A DNA stretch of 62,247 bases from NCBI RefSeq assembly GCF_018390595.1, contig NZ_JAHBAV010000018.1, positions 1 to 62,247 of the forward strand, written 5' to 3'. Within the stretch, counting starts at the first letter, position 1. Every line of letters starts with the position of its first letter. The position numbers and the translations under genes were made by a program. Below, one piece after another: positions 40,616 through 49,922 of this stretch. This DNA is from Dietzia massiliensis (GTDB lineage Bacteria > Actinomycetota > Actinomycetes > Mycobacteriales > Mycobacteriaceae). The notes under the pieces were generated by a model. The model made no database searches and had not been told where the DNA came from. It worked only from the letters and a program-made list of their open reading frames with translations.

Positions 40616-41518
40616 ATGGGTACCACGAGCGACATCGCAGACAATGCGCAGCAGATGGTCAACGACTCCGGCGGATTCCCCGCACAGGAACAGGAGCCAC
40701 CCGGGCTGACCTCCCGGATGGACCCACAGCCGGACCACGGCGAGCACAGTTATCGCGGCTCCGGCCGCCTGGACGGCCTCAAGGCGCTCATCACCGGAGG
40801 GGACTCGGGCATCGGTCGGGCCGCCGCGATCGCGTTCGCCCGCGAGGGAGCGGACGTCGCGATCTCCTACCTGCCCGTCGAGCAGCCGGACGCCGAGGAG
40901 ACGGCCGGGTGGATCGAGAAGGCCGGACGCCGCGCGGTCCTGCTGCCGGCGGACTTACAGGACGAGGCGCAGTGCCGCGGGGTCGTCCGTGACGCCGCCG
41001 AGCAGTTGGGCGGGCTCGACGTACTGGTCAACAACGCCGCTTACCAGCACGCCCGGGGCGACGGGCTGGAGACCATCGACTCGGAGAACCTCGACCGGGT
41101 GATGAAGACCAACCTCTACGCCACCATCTGGGCCAGCCAGGAGGCGCTGCAGTTCCTCGGGCGTGGCTCGTCGATCATCAACACCACGTCCATCCAGGCC
41201 TACCAGCCCGCCCCGCCGCTGGTGGATTACGCCGCGACCAAGGCCGCGCTCAACAACCTCACCGTGAACCTGGCGAACGAGCTGGGCGAACGCGGAATCC
41301 GCGTCAACGCCGTCGCCCCGGGGCCCATCTGGACACCGCTGCAGCCGGCGACCCAGGAGGGCGACAAGCTCGAGGAGTTCGGCGTCGACACCCCGCTCGG
41401 CCGCGCCGGTCAGCCCGGCGAGTGCGCGGGCGCGTACGTCTTCCTCGCCTCGCCCTCCGACGCGAGCTACGTCTCCGGAACCGTGTTGGGGGTGACGGGC
41501 GGCAAGCCCATCTTCTGA
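40616..41518 (+). CDS. Short-chain dehydrogenase/reductase (YghA/YhdF type)
   Basis: The protein is 300 residues from ATG 40616. NAD(P) motif ALITGGDSGIGRAAAIAFAR, NNAAYQH and the catalytic YxxxK in LVDYAATKAALNNLTVNLAN are all present, as is the N-terminal extension (EQEPPGLTSRMDPQPDHGEH) typical of this SDR group. A TACGGT -10 about 8 bases before the ATG could make a leaderless message. However, the frame is also open upstream through the FUSC gene. It precedes the GH15 gene by one base. Confidence 0.92.
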   Translation: MGTTSDIADNAQQMVNDSGGFPAQEQEPPGLTSRMDPQPDHGEHSYRGSGRLDGLKALITGGDSGIGRAAAIAFAREGADVAISYLPVEQPDAEETAGWIEKAGRRAVLLPADLQDEAQCRGVVRDAAEQLGGLDVLVNNAAYQHARGDGLETIDSENLDRVMKTNLYATIWASQEALQFLGRGSSIINTTSIQAYQPAPPLVDYAATKAALNNLTVNLANELGERGIRVNAVAPGPIWTPLQPATQEGDKLEEFGVDTPLGRAGQPGECAGAYVFLASPSDASYVSGTVLGVTGGKPIF

Positions 41519-41519
41519 C

Positions 41520-43454
41520 ATGTCGACCCCCCTCGAGGAGTACGCACTTCTGTCCGACCTCCGGACCGGCGCGCTCGTCTCGCGCGACGGCAGCATCGAC
41601 TGGCTGTGCCTGCCCCGGTTCGACTCCCCCGCGGTGTTCTCGGCGCTCCTCGGTGAGCCCGAGGACGGTCGGTGGCGCCTGTCCGCCGTCGACGGTGAGG
41701 TCGTCGACCGCCGCTACCACCCGCTGACCTTCGTCCTGGAGACCACCTGGCGCACGCCCGGCGGCGTCGCGCGGGTGACCGACTTCCTTCCACGCAGTAC
41801 CGACCAGGGGGACCTCGTCCGCCGCGTCGAATGCCTGGAGGGCCGGGTCGAGATCGAGCACGACCTGCGACTGCGGTTCGACTACGCCCGTGCCACCCCG
41901 TGGACCCGGGAGATCGACCGTAGTGGCGACGAGCGGGCGCTGCTCTCGTTGGCCGGGCCGGACGCCATCCTGGTGACCGGCCCGATGCTGCGGTGGCCCG
42001 ACGAGGACCTCGACGACTCGGCCGGCGGCGGCGAGGGTGACGGCGGGAGCGAGGGCGGCGACGACACGCACACCCGCGTCGCCGTCGACGGCCCGGACGA
42101 CGCCCGCGGTGGCCATCGGGCCCGACGCCTCGAGGGCAGGTTCGGTCTGTCCGCCGGGGAGATCCTCTCGTGGGATCTGACCTGGTTCCCCTCGCACGAG
42201 CCGGCCCCGGAACCGCCCGAGGCGGAAGAGGCCCTGTCGGCGACGATCGACATGTGGCACGGATGGGCGGACCAGCTCGAGGTGGACGGCCCCTACCGGG
42301 ACGAAGTGGTCCAGTCCCTGCTGGTCCTGCGCGCGCTGACCCACCTGGACACCGGCGGGATCGTGGCGGCCCCCACCACCTCACTCCCGGAGGAGTTCGG
42401 TGGTGGCCGCAACTGGGACTACCGCTACACCTGGCTCCGCGACGCCGCGTTCACCATCGAGGTCGTGGTGGCGCACGGGCTCACCCGGGGCGCGACCCTG
42501 TGGCGCGACTGGCTCCTGCGCGCGGTCGCCGGTGACGCCCAGGACGTGCGCATCATGTACGGACTCGCGGGCGAGCGGCAGCTACCCGAGGAGGAACTCG
42601 ACCACCTCTCGGGGTACGAGGGTTCGCGACCGGTCCGCATCGGCAACGGCGCGGCCGACCAGTACCAGGCCGATGTCGTCGGCGAGGTGATGATCGCCCT
42701 GCACGAGCTGCGCGCCGCGGGAGTCGACGAGGAAGAGTACACCTGGGGGCTGCAGAAGCGCCTGCTGGCCTACGCCGAGGCCAACTTCGACCGCGAGGAC
42801 CACGGCATCTGGGAGATGCGCGGCGACACCCACCACTTCACCCACGGCCGGGTGATGATGTGGGCCGCGTTCGACCGCGGGATCCGAGCGGTCGAGGAGT
42901 TCGGCCTCGACGGTCCCGTCGAGCGGTGGCGGGAACTGCGCGACCGCCTGGCCGAGGAGATCGAGGAGCACGGTTTCGATCCCGAGCTGAACAGTTACAC
43001 CCAGACCTACGACAACGACGAGGTCGACGCGTCGCTGCTCCAGCTGCCCCACATCGGGTACCTGGACTTCGACGACCCGCGCATGCTGGGCACGGTCGCC
43101 AGGATCGAGAAGGATCTGGTGAGCGACTTCGGGCTGGTCAACCGCTACCGGACCTCCAGCGGCATGGACGGCGTGGGCGGCACCGAGTACCCGTTCGTCA
43201 TGTGCACGTTCTGGCTCATCGAGCAATACGCCTGTAGCGGACGGCTCGCCGAGGCCGAGGAGCTCATGGCGAGCATGCTGGCCTGCGCCAGCGACCTGGG
43301 CCTCTTCGCCGAGGAGTACGACCCCGAGAGCGGGCGCCAGGCGGGCAACTACCCCCAGGCGTTCAGCCACATGGGACTGATCCGCGCCGCGGACGCCATC
43401 GACGCCGCACGCCGCACCCGCTCCGCGCACGGAGCCGAGCCGAAGGAGGGCTGA
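41520..43454 (+). CDS. Glycoside hydrolase family 15 (glucoamylase/trehalase-like)
   Basis: The protein is 644 residues. It has an N-terminal beta domain (LEEYALLSDLRTGALVSRDG, SIDWLCLPRFDSPAVFSALL), then an (alpha/alpha)6 catalytic domain with FGGGRNWDYRYTWLRDAAFT, KYA-like MWAAFDRGIRAVEEFG, SSGMDGVGGTEYPFVMCTFW and EEYDPESGRQAGNYPQAFSH. An acidic Gly-rich loop at residues 161-182 is inserted. Mycobacterial homologs are trehalases. It is encoded with an SDR and an LLM oxidoreductase, a recurrent trio. Confidence 0.9.
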   Translation: MSTPLEEYALLSDLRTGALVSRDGSIDWLCLPRFDSPAVFSALLGEPEDGRWRLSAVDGEVVDRRYHPLTFVLETTWRTPGGVARVTDFLPRSTDQGDLVRRVECLEGRVEIEHDLRLRFDYARATPWTREIDRSGDERALLSLAGPDAILVTGPMLRWPDEDLDDSAGGGEGDGGSEGGDDTHTRVAVDGPDDARGGHRARRLEGRFGLSAGEILSWDLTWFPSHEPAPEPPEAEEALSATIDMWHGWADQLEVDGPYRDEVVQSLLVLRALTHLDTGGIVAAPTTSLPEEFGGGRNWDYRYTWLRDAAFTIEVVVAHGLTRGATLWRDWLLRAVAGDAQDVRIMYGLAGERQLPEEELDHLSGYEGSRPVRIGNGAADQYQADVVGEVMIALHELRAAGVDEEEYTWGLQKRLLAYAEANFDREDHGIWEMRGDTHHFTHGRVMMWAAFDRGIRAVEEFGLDGPVERWRELRDRLAEEIEEHGFDPELNSYTQTYDNDEVDASLLQLPHIGYLDFDDPRMLGTVARIEKDLVSDFGLVNRYRTSSGMDGVGGTEYPFVMCTFWLIEQYACSGRLAEAEELMASMLACASDLGLFAEEYDPESGRQAGNYPQAFSHMGLIRAADAIDAARRTRSAHGAEPKEG

Positions 43455-43457
43455 GCG

Positions 43458-44423
43458 ATGACCGACTACGGATTCCACGCCTCCCACGAACAGATCTCCC
43501 CCGGACGGCTCCTGGACGACGTGCAGCGGGCCGAGCGCGCCGGATTCCGCATGGCGATGTGCTCAGACCACTTCGCACCCTGGTCGGTCCGACAGGGCCA
43601 CTCGGGTTTCGCCTGGTCCTGGCTGGGCGCGGCGCTCGCCACCACCGACCTGGAGTTCGGCACGGTGTGCGCGCCCGGCCAGCGCTACCACCCGGCCGTC
43701 GTGGCGCAGTCGGCGGCGACCCTCGCGCAGATGTTCCCGGGGCGGTTCTGGGTTGCCCTGGGTAGCGGACAGAACATGAACGAGCACATCACCGGCGACA
43801 AGTGGGTCGCGAAGGACCTTCGCCAGGAGCGGCTCGAGGAGTGCGTCGACGTGATCCGACGCCTGCACTCCGGCGAGGAGGTCACCCACCGCGGACTCGT
43901 GGAGGTGGATCGGGCGCGCGTCTACTCCCTGCCCGACACCCCGCCACCGCTGCTCGGACCCGCGCTCACCCCGGCCACGGCCGAACGCGCCGCCGCCTGG
44001 GCGGACGGGCTCATCACCGTCAACGCGGACCTCGAATCGGTGGCCGGGATCGTGCGCGCCTACCGCGGCGCGGGCGGGCGTGGGCCACTCGCCCTGCAGG
44101 TCCACATCTCGATCGCCGACACGATCGGTCAGGCCCGCGATCTCGCCCGCGATCAGTGGCGCAACAACGCGATCGACTCGCCCCTCGACGCTGACCTCGC
44201 CACCCCGGAGGAGCTCGACCTCGCCGGGCGCTACCTGCCCGACGAGAAGATCGCCGAGGCCGTGATCGTCACCGACTCCGTCGACGACCTCGTCGGGCGC
44301 CTGCGCGAGTTCGAGGAGCTCGGATTCGAGCGGATCTACCTCCATCACGTCGCGCGGGACCAGGCGCCGTTCCTCGAGCTCGCCGAGCGGCAACTCCTGC
44401 CCGCCCTCCACGGTTGCACGTGA
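43458..44423 (+). CDS. LLM-class FMN/F420-type oxidoreductase (TIGR03885-like)
   Basis: The protein is 321 residues, 3 bases after the GH15 gene. The barrel motifs GFHASHEQISPGRLLDDVQR, CSDHFAPWSVRQGHSGFAWS, FPGRFWVALGSGQNMNEHIT and GFERIYLHHVARDQAPFLEL match the non-F420 LLM subfamily found beside GH15 and SDR genes. The substrate is unknown; co-location suggests a sugar-derived metabolite. It converges on the flavoprotein gene with a 21-bp gap. Confidence 0.88.
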   Translation: MTDYGFHASHEQISPGRLLDDVQRAERAGFRMAMCSDHFAPWSVRQGHSGFAWSWLGAALATTDLEFGTVCAPGQRYHPAVVAQSAATLAQMFPGRFWVALGSGQNMNEHITGDKWVAKDLRQERLEECVDVIRRLHSGEEVTHRGLVEVDRARVYSLPDTPPPLLGPALTPATAERAAAWADGLITVNADLESVAGIVRAYRGAGGRGPLALQVHISIADTIGQARDLARDQWRNNAIDSPLDADLATPEELDLAGRYLPDEKIAEAVIVTDSVDDLVGRLREFEELGFERIYLHHVARDQAPFLELAERQLLPALHGCT

Positions 44424-44444
44424 AACCCGCGGGTCCGTCGCCCC

Positions 44445-45650
44445 TCAGCGCATCTCGCCGGCGCCCACGTACGGGTTGAGGCTGGTCGTGGGGCGTCCTT
44501 CCGCGAACCGGGAGTAGCGGCAGTCGGACGGGTCGACGCCGCTCATCGTCGTCGTCCCCTCAGTCAGTAACTCCGCGACCAGCCGACCGACCGCGGGTGC
44601 CATCTTGAAGCCGTGGCCCGAGAACCCCACCGCGAGGAACAACCCCTCGATCGGCGACGGGCCGATGATCGGGTTGTAGTCCGGCGTCGTGTCGTAGGCC
44701 CCGACGTAGCTGCCCGTGATCGAGGGGTCGGGCATGTCCGGGAGCCGGTGCATGAGCCGCTCGACGACCTTCTCCACCGTGGAGGTGTCCGCACGGTTGG
44801 CGTAGGCGTCCGGGTCGATGTACTCCGGCGCGTGGTGGTCGGAATTGCCGGCGAGGATCTCCCCGTTGGGCTCGCGGCACAGGTACTGCAGGCCGACCAG
44901 ATCGGACAGGGTGGGCACCGCCCCGAGCGGCTCGCCCTGGTCCACCATCACCAGCTGGGCGCGCTGAGCCCGGACCGGGATGTCCAGGCCCACGGTCGCA
45001 CCGAGCTGTGGCGCCCACACGCCGGTCGCGAGGATCACCTGCTCGGCGTGGATCCGGGTGCCGTCGGCCAGCTCGGCGCCCACGACCCGGTCACCGCGTC
45101 CACGGATCAACGAGGCCACGCGGGTGCTCTGCCGGATCCGCACACCACGTCGGCGGGCGGCGGCCGCGAACGCCATCCCCGTCATGTACGCCTCCCCCCG
45201 GCCGCCCCGCGGCTCCCACGCGGCCGCCGCCACGTCGTCGACGTTCAGTCCGGGCCACAACTCGGCCATCCGGTCCGGGCCGATGAGCTCGGTCTCGACC
45301 CCCAGGCTCTGCTGCATCGCCACGTTCGCCCGCAGCGGCACCACGTTCTCCTCGCCGACGATCACCGCGTAGCCACACTGGCGGAAGCCCAGGTCGTCAC
45401 CGAGCAGCTCGGTCGCGTTCTCGAACACCGGGATGCTGTGCCAGCTCAGCGCCGCCATCGTCGGCGAGCCGTAGTGGCAGCGCACGATCCCGCTGGACTT
45501 TCCGGTCATGCCGGAGCAGAGCGTGTCCTTGTCCACCACGAGGATGTCGGTCTCGCCCCGCTCGGTGAGGTTCCACGCGATCGACAGGCCCTCCAGGCCG
45601 CCGCCGACGATGAGGAACCTCACCGTGGTGCTCGTTGCCGTGTCTGTCAT
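44445..45650 (-). CDS. Sarcosine-oxidase-beta-like FAD oxidoreductase (DAO family)
   Basis: The protein is 401 residues. It has the FAD fold RFLIVGGGLEGLSIAWNL, CSGMTGKSSGIVRCHYG, GRGEAYMTGMAFAAAARRRG and a C-terminal GYAD-like segment (YNPIIGPSPIEGLFLAVGFS). It resembles SoxB and MgdA-type subunits and should oxidise a secondary amine such as sarcosine or N-methylglutamate. The other subunits of sarcosine oxidase or N-methylglutamate dehydrogenase are not present. It is the last gene of a seven-gene operon; the stop of the M20 gene is 4 bases upstream. Confidence 0.88.
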   Translation of the reverse strand: MTDTATSTTVRFLIVGGGLEGLSIAWNLTERGETDILVVDKDTLCSGMTGKSSGIVRCHYGSPTMAALSWHSIPVFENATELLGDDLGFRQCGYAVIVGEENVVPLRANVAMQQSLGVETELIGPDRMAELWPGLNVDDVAAAAWEPRGGRGEAYMTGMAFAAAARRRGVRIRQSTRVASLIRGRGDRVVGAELADGTRIHAEQVILATGVWAPQLGATVGLDIPVRAQRAQLVMVDQGEPLGAVPTLSDLVGLQYLCREPNGEILAGNSDHHAPEYIDPDAYANRADTSTVEKVVERLMHRLPDMPDPSITGSYVGAYDTTPDYNPIIGPSPIEGLFLAVGFSGHGFKMAPAVGRLVAELLTEGTTTMSGVDPSDCRYSRFAEGRPTTSLNPYVGAGEMR

Positions 45651-45653
45651 CGG

Positions 45654-46925
45654 TCACTCCTTCGCTTCGGTTGTGAGGGTGTCGGTGCCGAGGGTGTCGG
45701 TGGTGAGCAGGTCCGCCAGGACGTCGGCCAGAGCCTCGGCGCCGCACTCGGCGTCGGCGTCCTCGACGTACTCGTCCGGCGAGTGGGAGACGCCGGAGGG
45801 GTTGCGGACGAAGAGCATCGCGGTGGGGACGTGCGCGGCGAGGACGCCCGCATCATGTCCGGCGCCCGTCGGCAGTACCGGGACGCCCGGCAGGCCGGCG
45901 CGGAGCCGGTCGCGCAGCACGGGATCGAAGTCCACCGACGCGCTGAGCGACTCCTCCACCATCGACACACCGCACCCCTCCCGTAGCGCGGCGGACGCCG
46001 CCGCTTCGGAGATCTCGTACACGATCCGCTCGGTGACCACGTCATCCGGATGGCGCACGTCCAGCCACAGGTCCACGCGCGAGGCGATGACGTTGGTGCC
46101 CCCCGGCGTGGGCACCAGTCGGCCGACCGTGGCCCGCGCCCCCCGGTGCACGTGCGCGATGCGCCGGACGTCGAGGACCGTCCGCGCCGCCGGGATCATG
46201 GGATCGCGCCGGTCCGCGAGCAGCGTGGTGCCGGCATGGTTGCCCTGGCCGGTGAACGTCAGCCGCCACCGCCCGTGGCCGATGATCGACGAGGCCACCG
46301 CCACGGGGCTGTCGAGGTCGACGAGCCCGCGGCCCTGCTCCACGTGGAGTTCCACGAAGCGACCGATGTGGCCCAGCGCCTCGTCGTCGCGGCCGAGGTG
46401 CGCTGGTTCGAGACCGTTGCTCCTGCACAGCTCGGCGAAGGTGACCCCGTCGTCGTCGCTCAGTCCCGCCGCCACGGCCGGATCCATCGCGCCCGTCAGC
46501 AACAACGACCCCAGGCACGCCCGCCCGAACCGCGACCCCTCCTCCTCGGGGAAGACGGTCAGCGCCAGGGCCCGGCGCGGCCGCACCCCCCGCGCCACGA
46601 GTCGGTCCACCGCGACCAGCGCCGAGGCGACGCCGAGGGGACCGTCGAAGGCCCCTCCCCCGGGTACCGAGTCCAGGTGACTCCCGGTGACCACGGCGTC
46701 CTCCAGCGGATGGTCGGCCGGGTTCCACCAGGCCCAGATGATGCCGTTGCGGTCCGTCTCGGCGCACAGACCGCGGGCGGCGGCCTCGGACAGGAACCAC
46801 TCGCGCAGGCTCGACTCGGCGGTGGAGTAGACGGGGCGGCTGTATCCGCCCCTGATGGGATCGGTGCCGACGTCCGCGATCGCGGACATCAGCGAGGTGA
46901 CGGTGGCGGCCACGGGTGCCGACAT
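45654..46925 (-). CDS. M20-family Zn-dependent amidohydrolase (allantoate/carbamoylase type)
   Basis: The protein is 423 residues from ATG 46925 (GAGGAG upstream). Metal and catalytic motifs are VTGSHLDSVPGGGAFDGPLG, FPEEEGSRFG and FVELHVEQG, with the C-terminal His in GVSHSPDEY. It belongs to the hydantoinase/carbamoylase subfamily that hydrolyses allantoate, ureidoglycolate or N-carbamoyl amino acids. In the operon it could release an amine or amino acid for the flavoprotein or the GlnT-type ligase. Confidence 0.88.
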   Translation of the reverse strand: MSAPVAATVTSLMSAIADVGTDPIRGGYSRPVYSTAESSLREWFLSEAAARGLCAETDRNGIIWAWWNPADHPLEDAVVTGSHLDSVPGGGAFDGPLGVASALVAVDRLVARGVRPRRALALTVFPEEEGSRFGRACLGSLLLTGAMDPAVAAGLSDDDGVTFAELCRSNGLEPAHLGRDDEALGHIGRFVELHVEQGRGLVDLDSPVAVASSIIGHGRWRLTFTGQGNHAGTTLLADRRDPMIPAARTVLDVRRIAHVHRGARATVGRLVPTPGGTNVIASRVDLWLDVRHPDDVVTERIVYEISEAAASAALREGCGVSMVEESLSASVDFDPVLRDRLRAGLPGVPVLPTGAGHDAGVLAAHVPTAMLFVRNPSGVSHSPDEYVEDADAECGAEALADVLADLLTTDTLGTDTLTTEAKE

Positions 46926-47052
46926 GGGGGCTCCTCGGGAAAGGTGGGGGCGCACGACCGGGTGAAGGGTCGCGTGCGGGAAATGGATGGGATGTGGTCG
47001 GGCGGGCGCCGGGGCGGGTGGTGAGCGGCCAGCGCGGGGAACGCCGCGGCGG

Positions 47053-47730
47053 TCAGCCCTCGACGCCGTCCGGATAGGCGGTCACGGAGAGGAATCGGAT
47101 GGGCAGCTCGAGCATCGCCACCGGGCCGTGGACGCCCTCGCCGTCGAGGAGGAGGGAGTCCCCGGGCCGGAGGCGGTACTCCGCCTCGGCGTGGTGGTAG
47201 ATCATGTCGCCGGCCAGCATGTAGAGCAGCTCGGTCCCCGGGTGCTGGAAGCGCGGGTGCGTCTCCGACTCGGCGGTGAGCGTCACCAGGACCGGTTCGA
47301 TGCGCTTGTTGGGCCCGCGCAGCGCGCCCAGCAACTCGTAGACGTGCCCGACCGACGTGCCCCGTCCGACGATCGTGGCGCCCTGCCCGTCGGCGGTGAA
47401 CACCGCGTCCCGCCTGGTGTCCGCGCCACGCAGCAGCGAGGTCACCGGGACGTCGAGACCGGCGGCGAGCTTGGCCAGCATGCTCAGCGAACAGGACGTC
47501 TGCGCGTTCTCGATCTTGGACAGCATCGCCTTGGAGATACCGATCCGCTGCGCCATCTCCGCCACGCCCAGCCCCTCGGCCGAACGCAGCCTCCGGACGT
47601 GGAAACCGATGATCCGCTCGAGGTCGTTGCCGGTGGGCACGTCCACCGGGAGCTCGCGCGGAGCCTCCTGATGGACGATTCTGCGCGCGGTCTCCGGGTC
47701 GGTCCCCATGGCCTCGACGGTAGCGGTCAC
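47053..47730 (-). CDS. XRE-HTH plus cupin transcriptional regulator
   Basis: The protein is 225 residues from a GTG at 47730, overlapping the preceding stop. The HTH (GVAEMAQRIGISKAMLSKIE, NAQTSCSLSMLAKLAAGLDV) is followed by a cupin sensor domain (HPGTELLYMLAGDMIYHHAE, YRLRPGDSLLLDGEGVHGPV). XRE-cupin proteins sense small metabolites, often amines or amino acids. It is inside the glnT operon, so it is the likely local regulator in addition to GlnR. Confidence 0.9.
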   Translation of the reverse strand: MTATVEAMGTDPETARRIVHQEAPRELPVDVPTGNDLERIIGFHVRRLRSAEGLGVAEMAQRIGISKAMLSKIENAQTSCSLSMLAKLAAGLDVPVTSLLRGADTRRDAVFTADGQGATIVGRGTSVGHVYELLGALRGPNKRIEPVLVTLTAESETHPRFQHPGTELLYMLAGDMIYHHAEAEYRLRPGDSLLLDGEGVHGPVAMLELPIRFLSVTAYPDGVEG

Positions 47731-49104
47731 CTACAGGCCCCGTCCCACGTGGCCGGGGATCCAGTCGGTACCGGCCAGCGGCACCCGCGCCATCGCGGCG
47801 GCCTCGAGGGTCAGCGCCACCAGGTCGTCGGGCTCCAGGTGGGTCAGGTGCGCCTTGCCGCACGCCCGGGCGATGGTCTGCGCCTCCATGGTGAGCACGT
47901 GCAGGTAGTTGGCCAGGCGCCAGCCGGCGGCCTCCGGGTCCAGCCTGCTCGCCAGCTCGGGATCCTGCGTCGAGATGCCGGCCGGGTCGCGACCGTCCTG
48001 GAAGTCGTCGTAGAAGCCGGCCGCCGACCCCAGGGCGCGGTACTCCTGCTCGTAGCGCGGGTCGTTGTCGCCCAGCGCGATGAGCGCCGCCGTCCCGATG
48101 GCCACCGCGTCCGCGCCCAGTGCCATGGCCTTGGCGACATCGGCGCCCGAGCGGATGCCTCCGGAGACGATGAGCTGCACCTTCCGGTGCATGTCCATCT
48201 CCTGCAGCGCCTGCACCGCCTGCGGGATCGCCGCGAGGGTGGGGATGCCCACGTGCTCGATGAACACGTCCTGCGTGGCCGCCGTCCCACCCTGCATCCC
48301 GTCGACCACCACCACGTCGGCACCGGCCTTCACCGCGAGCTTGACGTCGTAGTACGTGCGGGTGGCCCCGACCTTGACGTAGACCGGCTTCTCCCAGCCG
48401 GTGATCTCCCGGAGTTCGAGGATCTTGATGGCCAGGTCGTCGGGACCCGTCCAGTCCGGATGCCGGCACGCCGAGCGCTGGTCGATGCCCATGGGCAGCG
48501 TGCGCATCTGCGCCACCCGATCCGAGATCTTCTGCCCCAGGAGCATGCCGCCGCCGCCGGGCTTGGCCCCCTGGCCCAGCACCACCTCGATCGCGTCGGC
48601 CTTGCGCAGGTCGACCGGGTTCATCCCGTACCGCGACGGCAGGTACTGGTAGACGAGCTGCGAGCTCTGGCCCCGCTCCTCCGCGGTCATCCCACCGTCG
48701 CCGGTCGTCGTGGACGTCCCGGCCGCGCTGGCCCCCCGCCCCAGCGCCTCCTTGGCCTGCGCGGACAGGGCGCCGAAGCTCATCCCCGCGATGGTGACGG
48801 GGATGTCCAGGTGCAGCGGCTTCGACGCGTACCGGGTGCCCAGGGTGATGTCCGTGCCGCAGCGCTCGCGGTACCCCTCGAGCGGATACCGGGACATCGA
48901 GGCGCCCAGGAAGAGCAGGTCGTCGAAGTGCGGGAGCGGGCGTTTGGCGCCCCAGCCGCGGATGTCGTAGATCCCGGTGGCGGCCGCGCGCTGGATCTCG
49001 CGGATGACCGGGCGGGGGAACGTCGCGGACTCCCGCAACGTCGGGTCGGGGGCGGCCGGGACGGAGGTGACCGGCTCGGTGCGGGTGTGGCCGTCGAAGG
49101 GCAT
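47731..49104 (-). CDS. FMN-binding glutamate-synthase-domain protein (GlxD/MgsC-like)
   Basis: The protein is 457 residues from ATG 49104 (AGGAG upstream). Motifs: DIPVTIAGMSFGALSAQAKE, GQGAKPGGGGMLLGQKISDR, PVYVKVGATRTYYDVKLAVK, GMQGGTAATQDVFIEHVGIP, IVSGGIRSGADVAKAMALGA. This is the FMN/TIM-barrel domain of glutamate synthase as a separate protein. In GlxBCD/MgsABC systems it is the largest subunit of an N-methylglutamate-synthase-like complex. Confidence 0.9.
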   Translation of the reverse strand: MPFDGHTRTEPVTSVPAAPDPTLRESATFPRPVIREIQRAAATGIYDIRGWGAKRPLPHFDDLLFLGASMSRYPLEGYRERCGTDITLGTRYASKPLHLDIPVTIAGMSFGALSAQAKEALGRGASAAGTSTTTGDGGMTAEERGQSSQLVYQYLPSRYGMNPVDLRKADAIEVVLGQGAKPGGGGMLLGQKISDRVAQMRTLPMGIDQRSACRHPDWTGPDDLAIKILELREITGWEKPVYVKVGATRTYYDVKLAVKAGADVVVVDGMQGGTAATQDVFIEHVGIPTLAAIPQAVQALQEMDMHRKVQLIVSGGIRSGADVAKAMALGADAVAIGTAALIALGDNDPRYEQEYRALGSAAGFYDDFQDGRDPAGISTQDPELASRLDPEAAGWRLANYLHVLTMEAQTIARACGKAHLTHLEPDDLVALTLEAAAMARVPLAGTDWIPGHVGRGL

Positions 49105-49135
49105 GTCGGCTCCTGTCGGTAGGTGCGGAGTGATG

Positions 49136-49885
49136 TCAGTACGCCGAGGCGTTGTCGACGTCGAAGTTGTAGAGGGTGCGCGCGGACCCGTAGCGCCGGA
49201 ACTCGTCGGTGGCCACGTCGGTGACCCCGGCCCGGTCGAGGAGCTCACCGAGCTCGGCGTGGTGCTCGGGCCGCATCTCCTTCTCCACGCAGTCGGCGCC
49301 CAGCGAGGCGACGCGGCCGCGCACGTAGATGTGGACCTCGTAGAGGGAGTCACCGAGGGCGTCCCCGGCGTCGCCCAGGACCACCAGGCGCCCGGCCTGG
49401 CCCATGAAGCAGCTCATGTGGCCGATCGAGCCGCCCACCACGATGTCGACGCCCTTCATCGAGATGCCGCACCGTGCTCCGGCATCCCCGCTGATCACCA
49501 GCAGTCCGCCGTGCGCGGTCGCGCCGGCCGACTGGGAGGCCGAGCCGTTGACCCGGACCGTCCCGGACATCATGTTCTCGGCGACGCCGACCCCCACGTT
49601 CCCGTTGACGGTGACGTAGGCGCCGTCGTTCATTCCGGCGGTGTAGTAGCCGGTGGGTCCGTCGATCACCACCTCGTCCGGCTGCGCCAGGCCAACGGCG
49701 AGCGCGTGCGCCCCCCGGGGATCGGTGAGCAGGAACCGGCCGGAGCCGTCAGAGCACTGAAGGGTCCGGTTGGTCTCCCGCAGCCCGGCCTCGTGGACGT
49801 CGATCACGCGCGGCTCGGTGGACGCGGCGCGCTGGTCGGGTGCCCTGTACTCCGGGGCGAGTTCCTGCTGCGGTGTGACGGTCAT
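49136..49885 (-). CDS. GXGXG-domain (GltB C-terminal-like, GlxC/MgsB) protein
   Basis: The protein is 249 residues, a parallel beta-helix repeat (VTVNGNVGVGVAENMMSGTV, ATAHGGLLVISGDAGARCGI, IGHMSCFMGQAGRLVVLGDA). It corresponds to the C-terminal domain of glutamate synthase encoded as a free subunit, lying between the amidotransferase and the FMN subunit genes. Confidence 0.9.
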   Translation of the reverse strand: MTVTPQQELAPEYRAPDQRAASTEPRVIDVHEAGLRETNRTLQCSDGSGRFLLTDPRGAHALAVGLAQPDEVVIDGPTGYYTAGMNDGAYVTVNGNVGVGVAENMMSGTVRVNGSASQSAGATAHGGLLVISGDAGARCGISMKGVDIVVGGSIGHMSCFMGQAGRLVVLGDAGDALGDSLYEVHIYVRGRVASLGADCVEKEMRPEHHAELGELLDRAGVTDVATDEFRRYGSARTLYNFDVDNASAY

Positions 49886-49922
49886 CGTGTGTCCTTTCTG
49901 AGGCGCGGGGGCGGGGCGGGGT

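Noticed and set aside
46987..49122. Plus-strand open frame of 711 codons antisense to the XRE and FMN-GOGAT genes
   Set aside because: Low-complexity Arg/Gly/His-rich translation; the opposite strand encodes conserved proteins.
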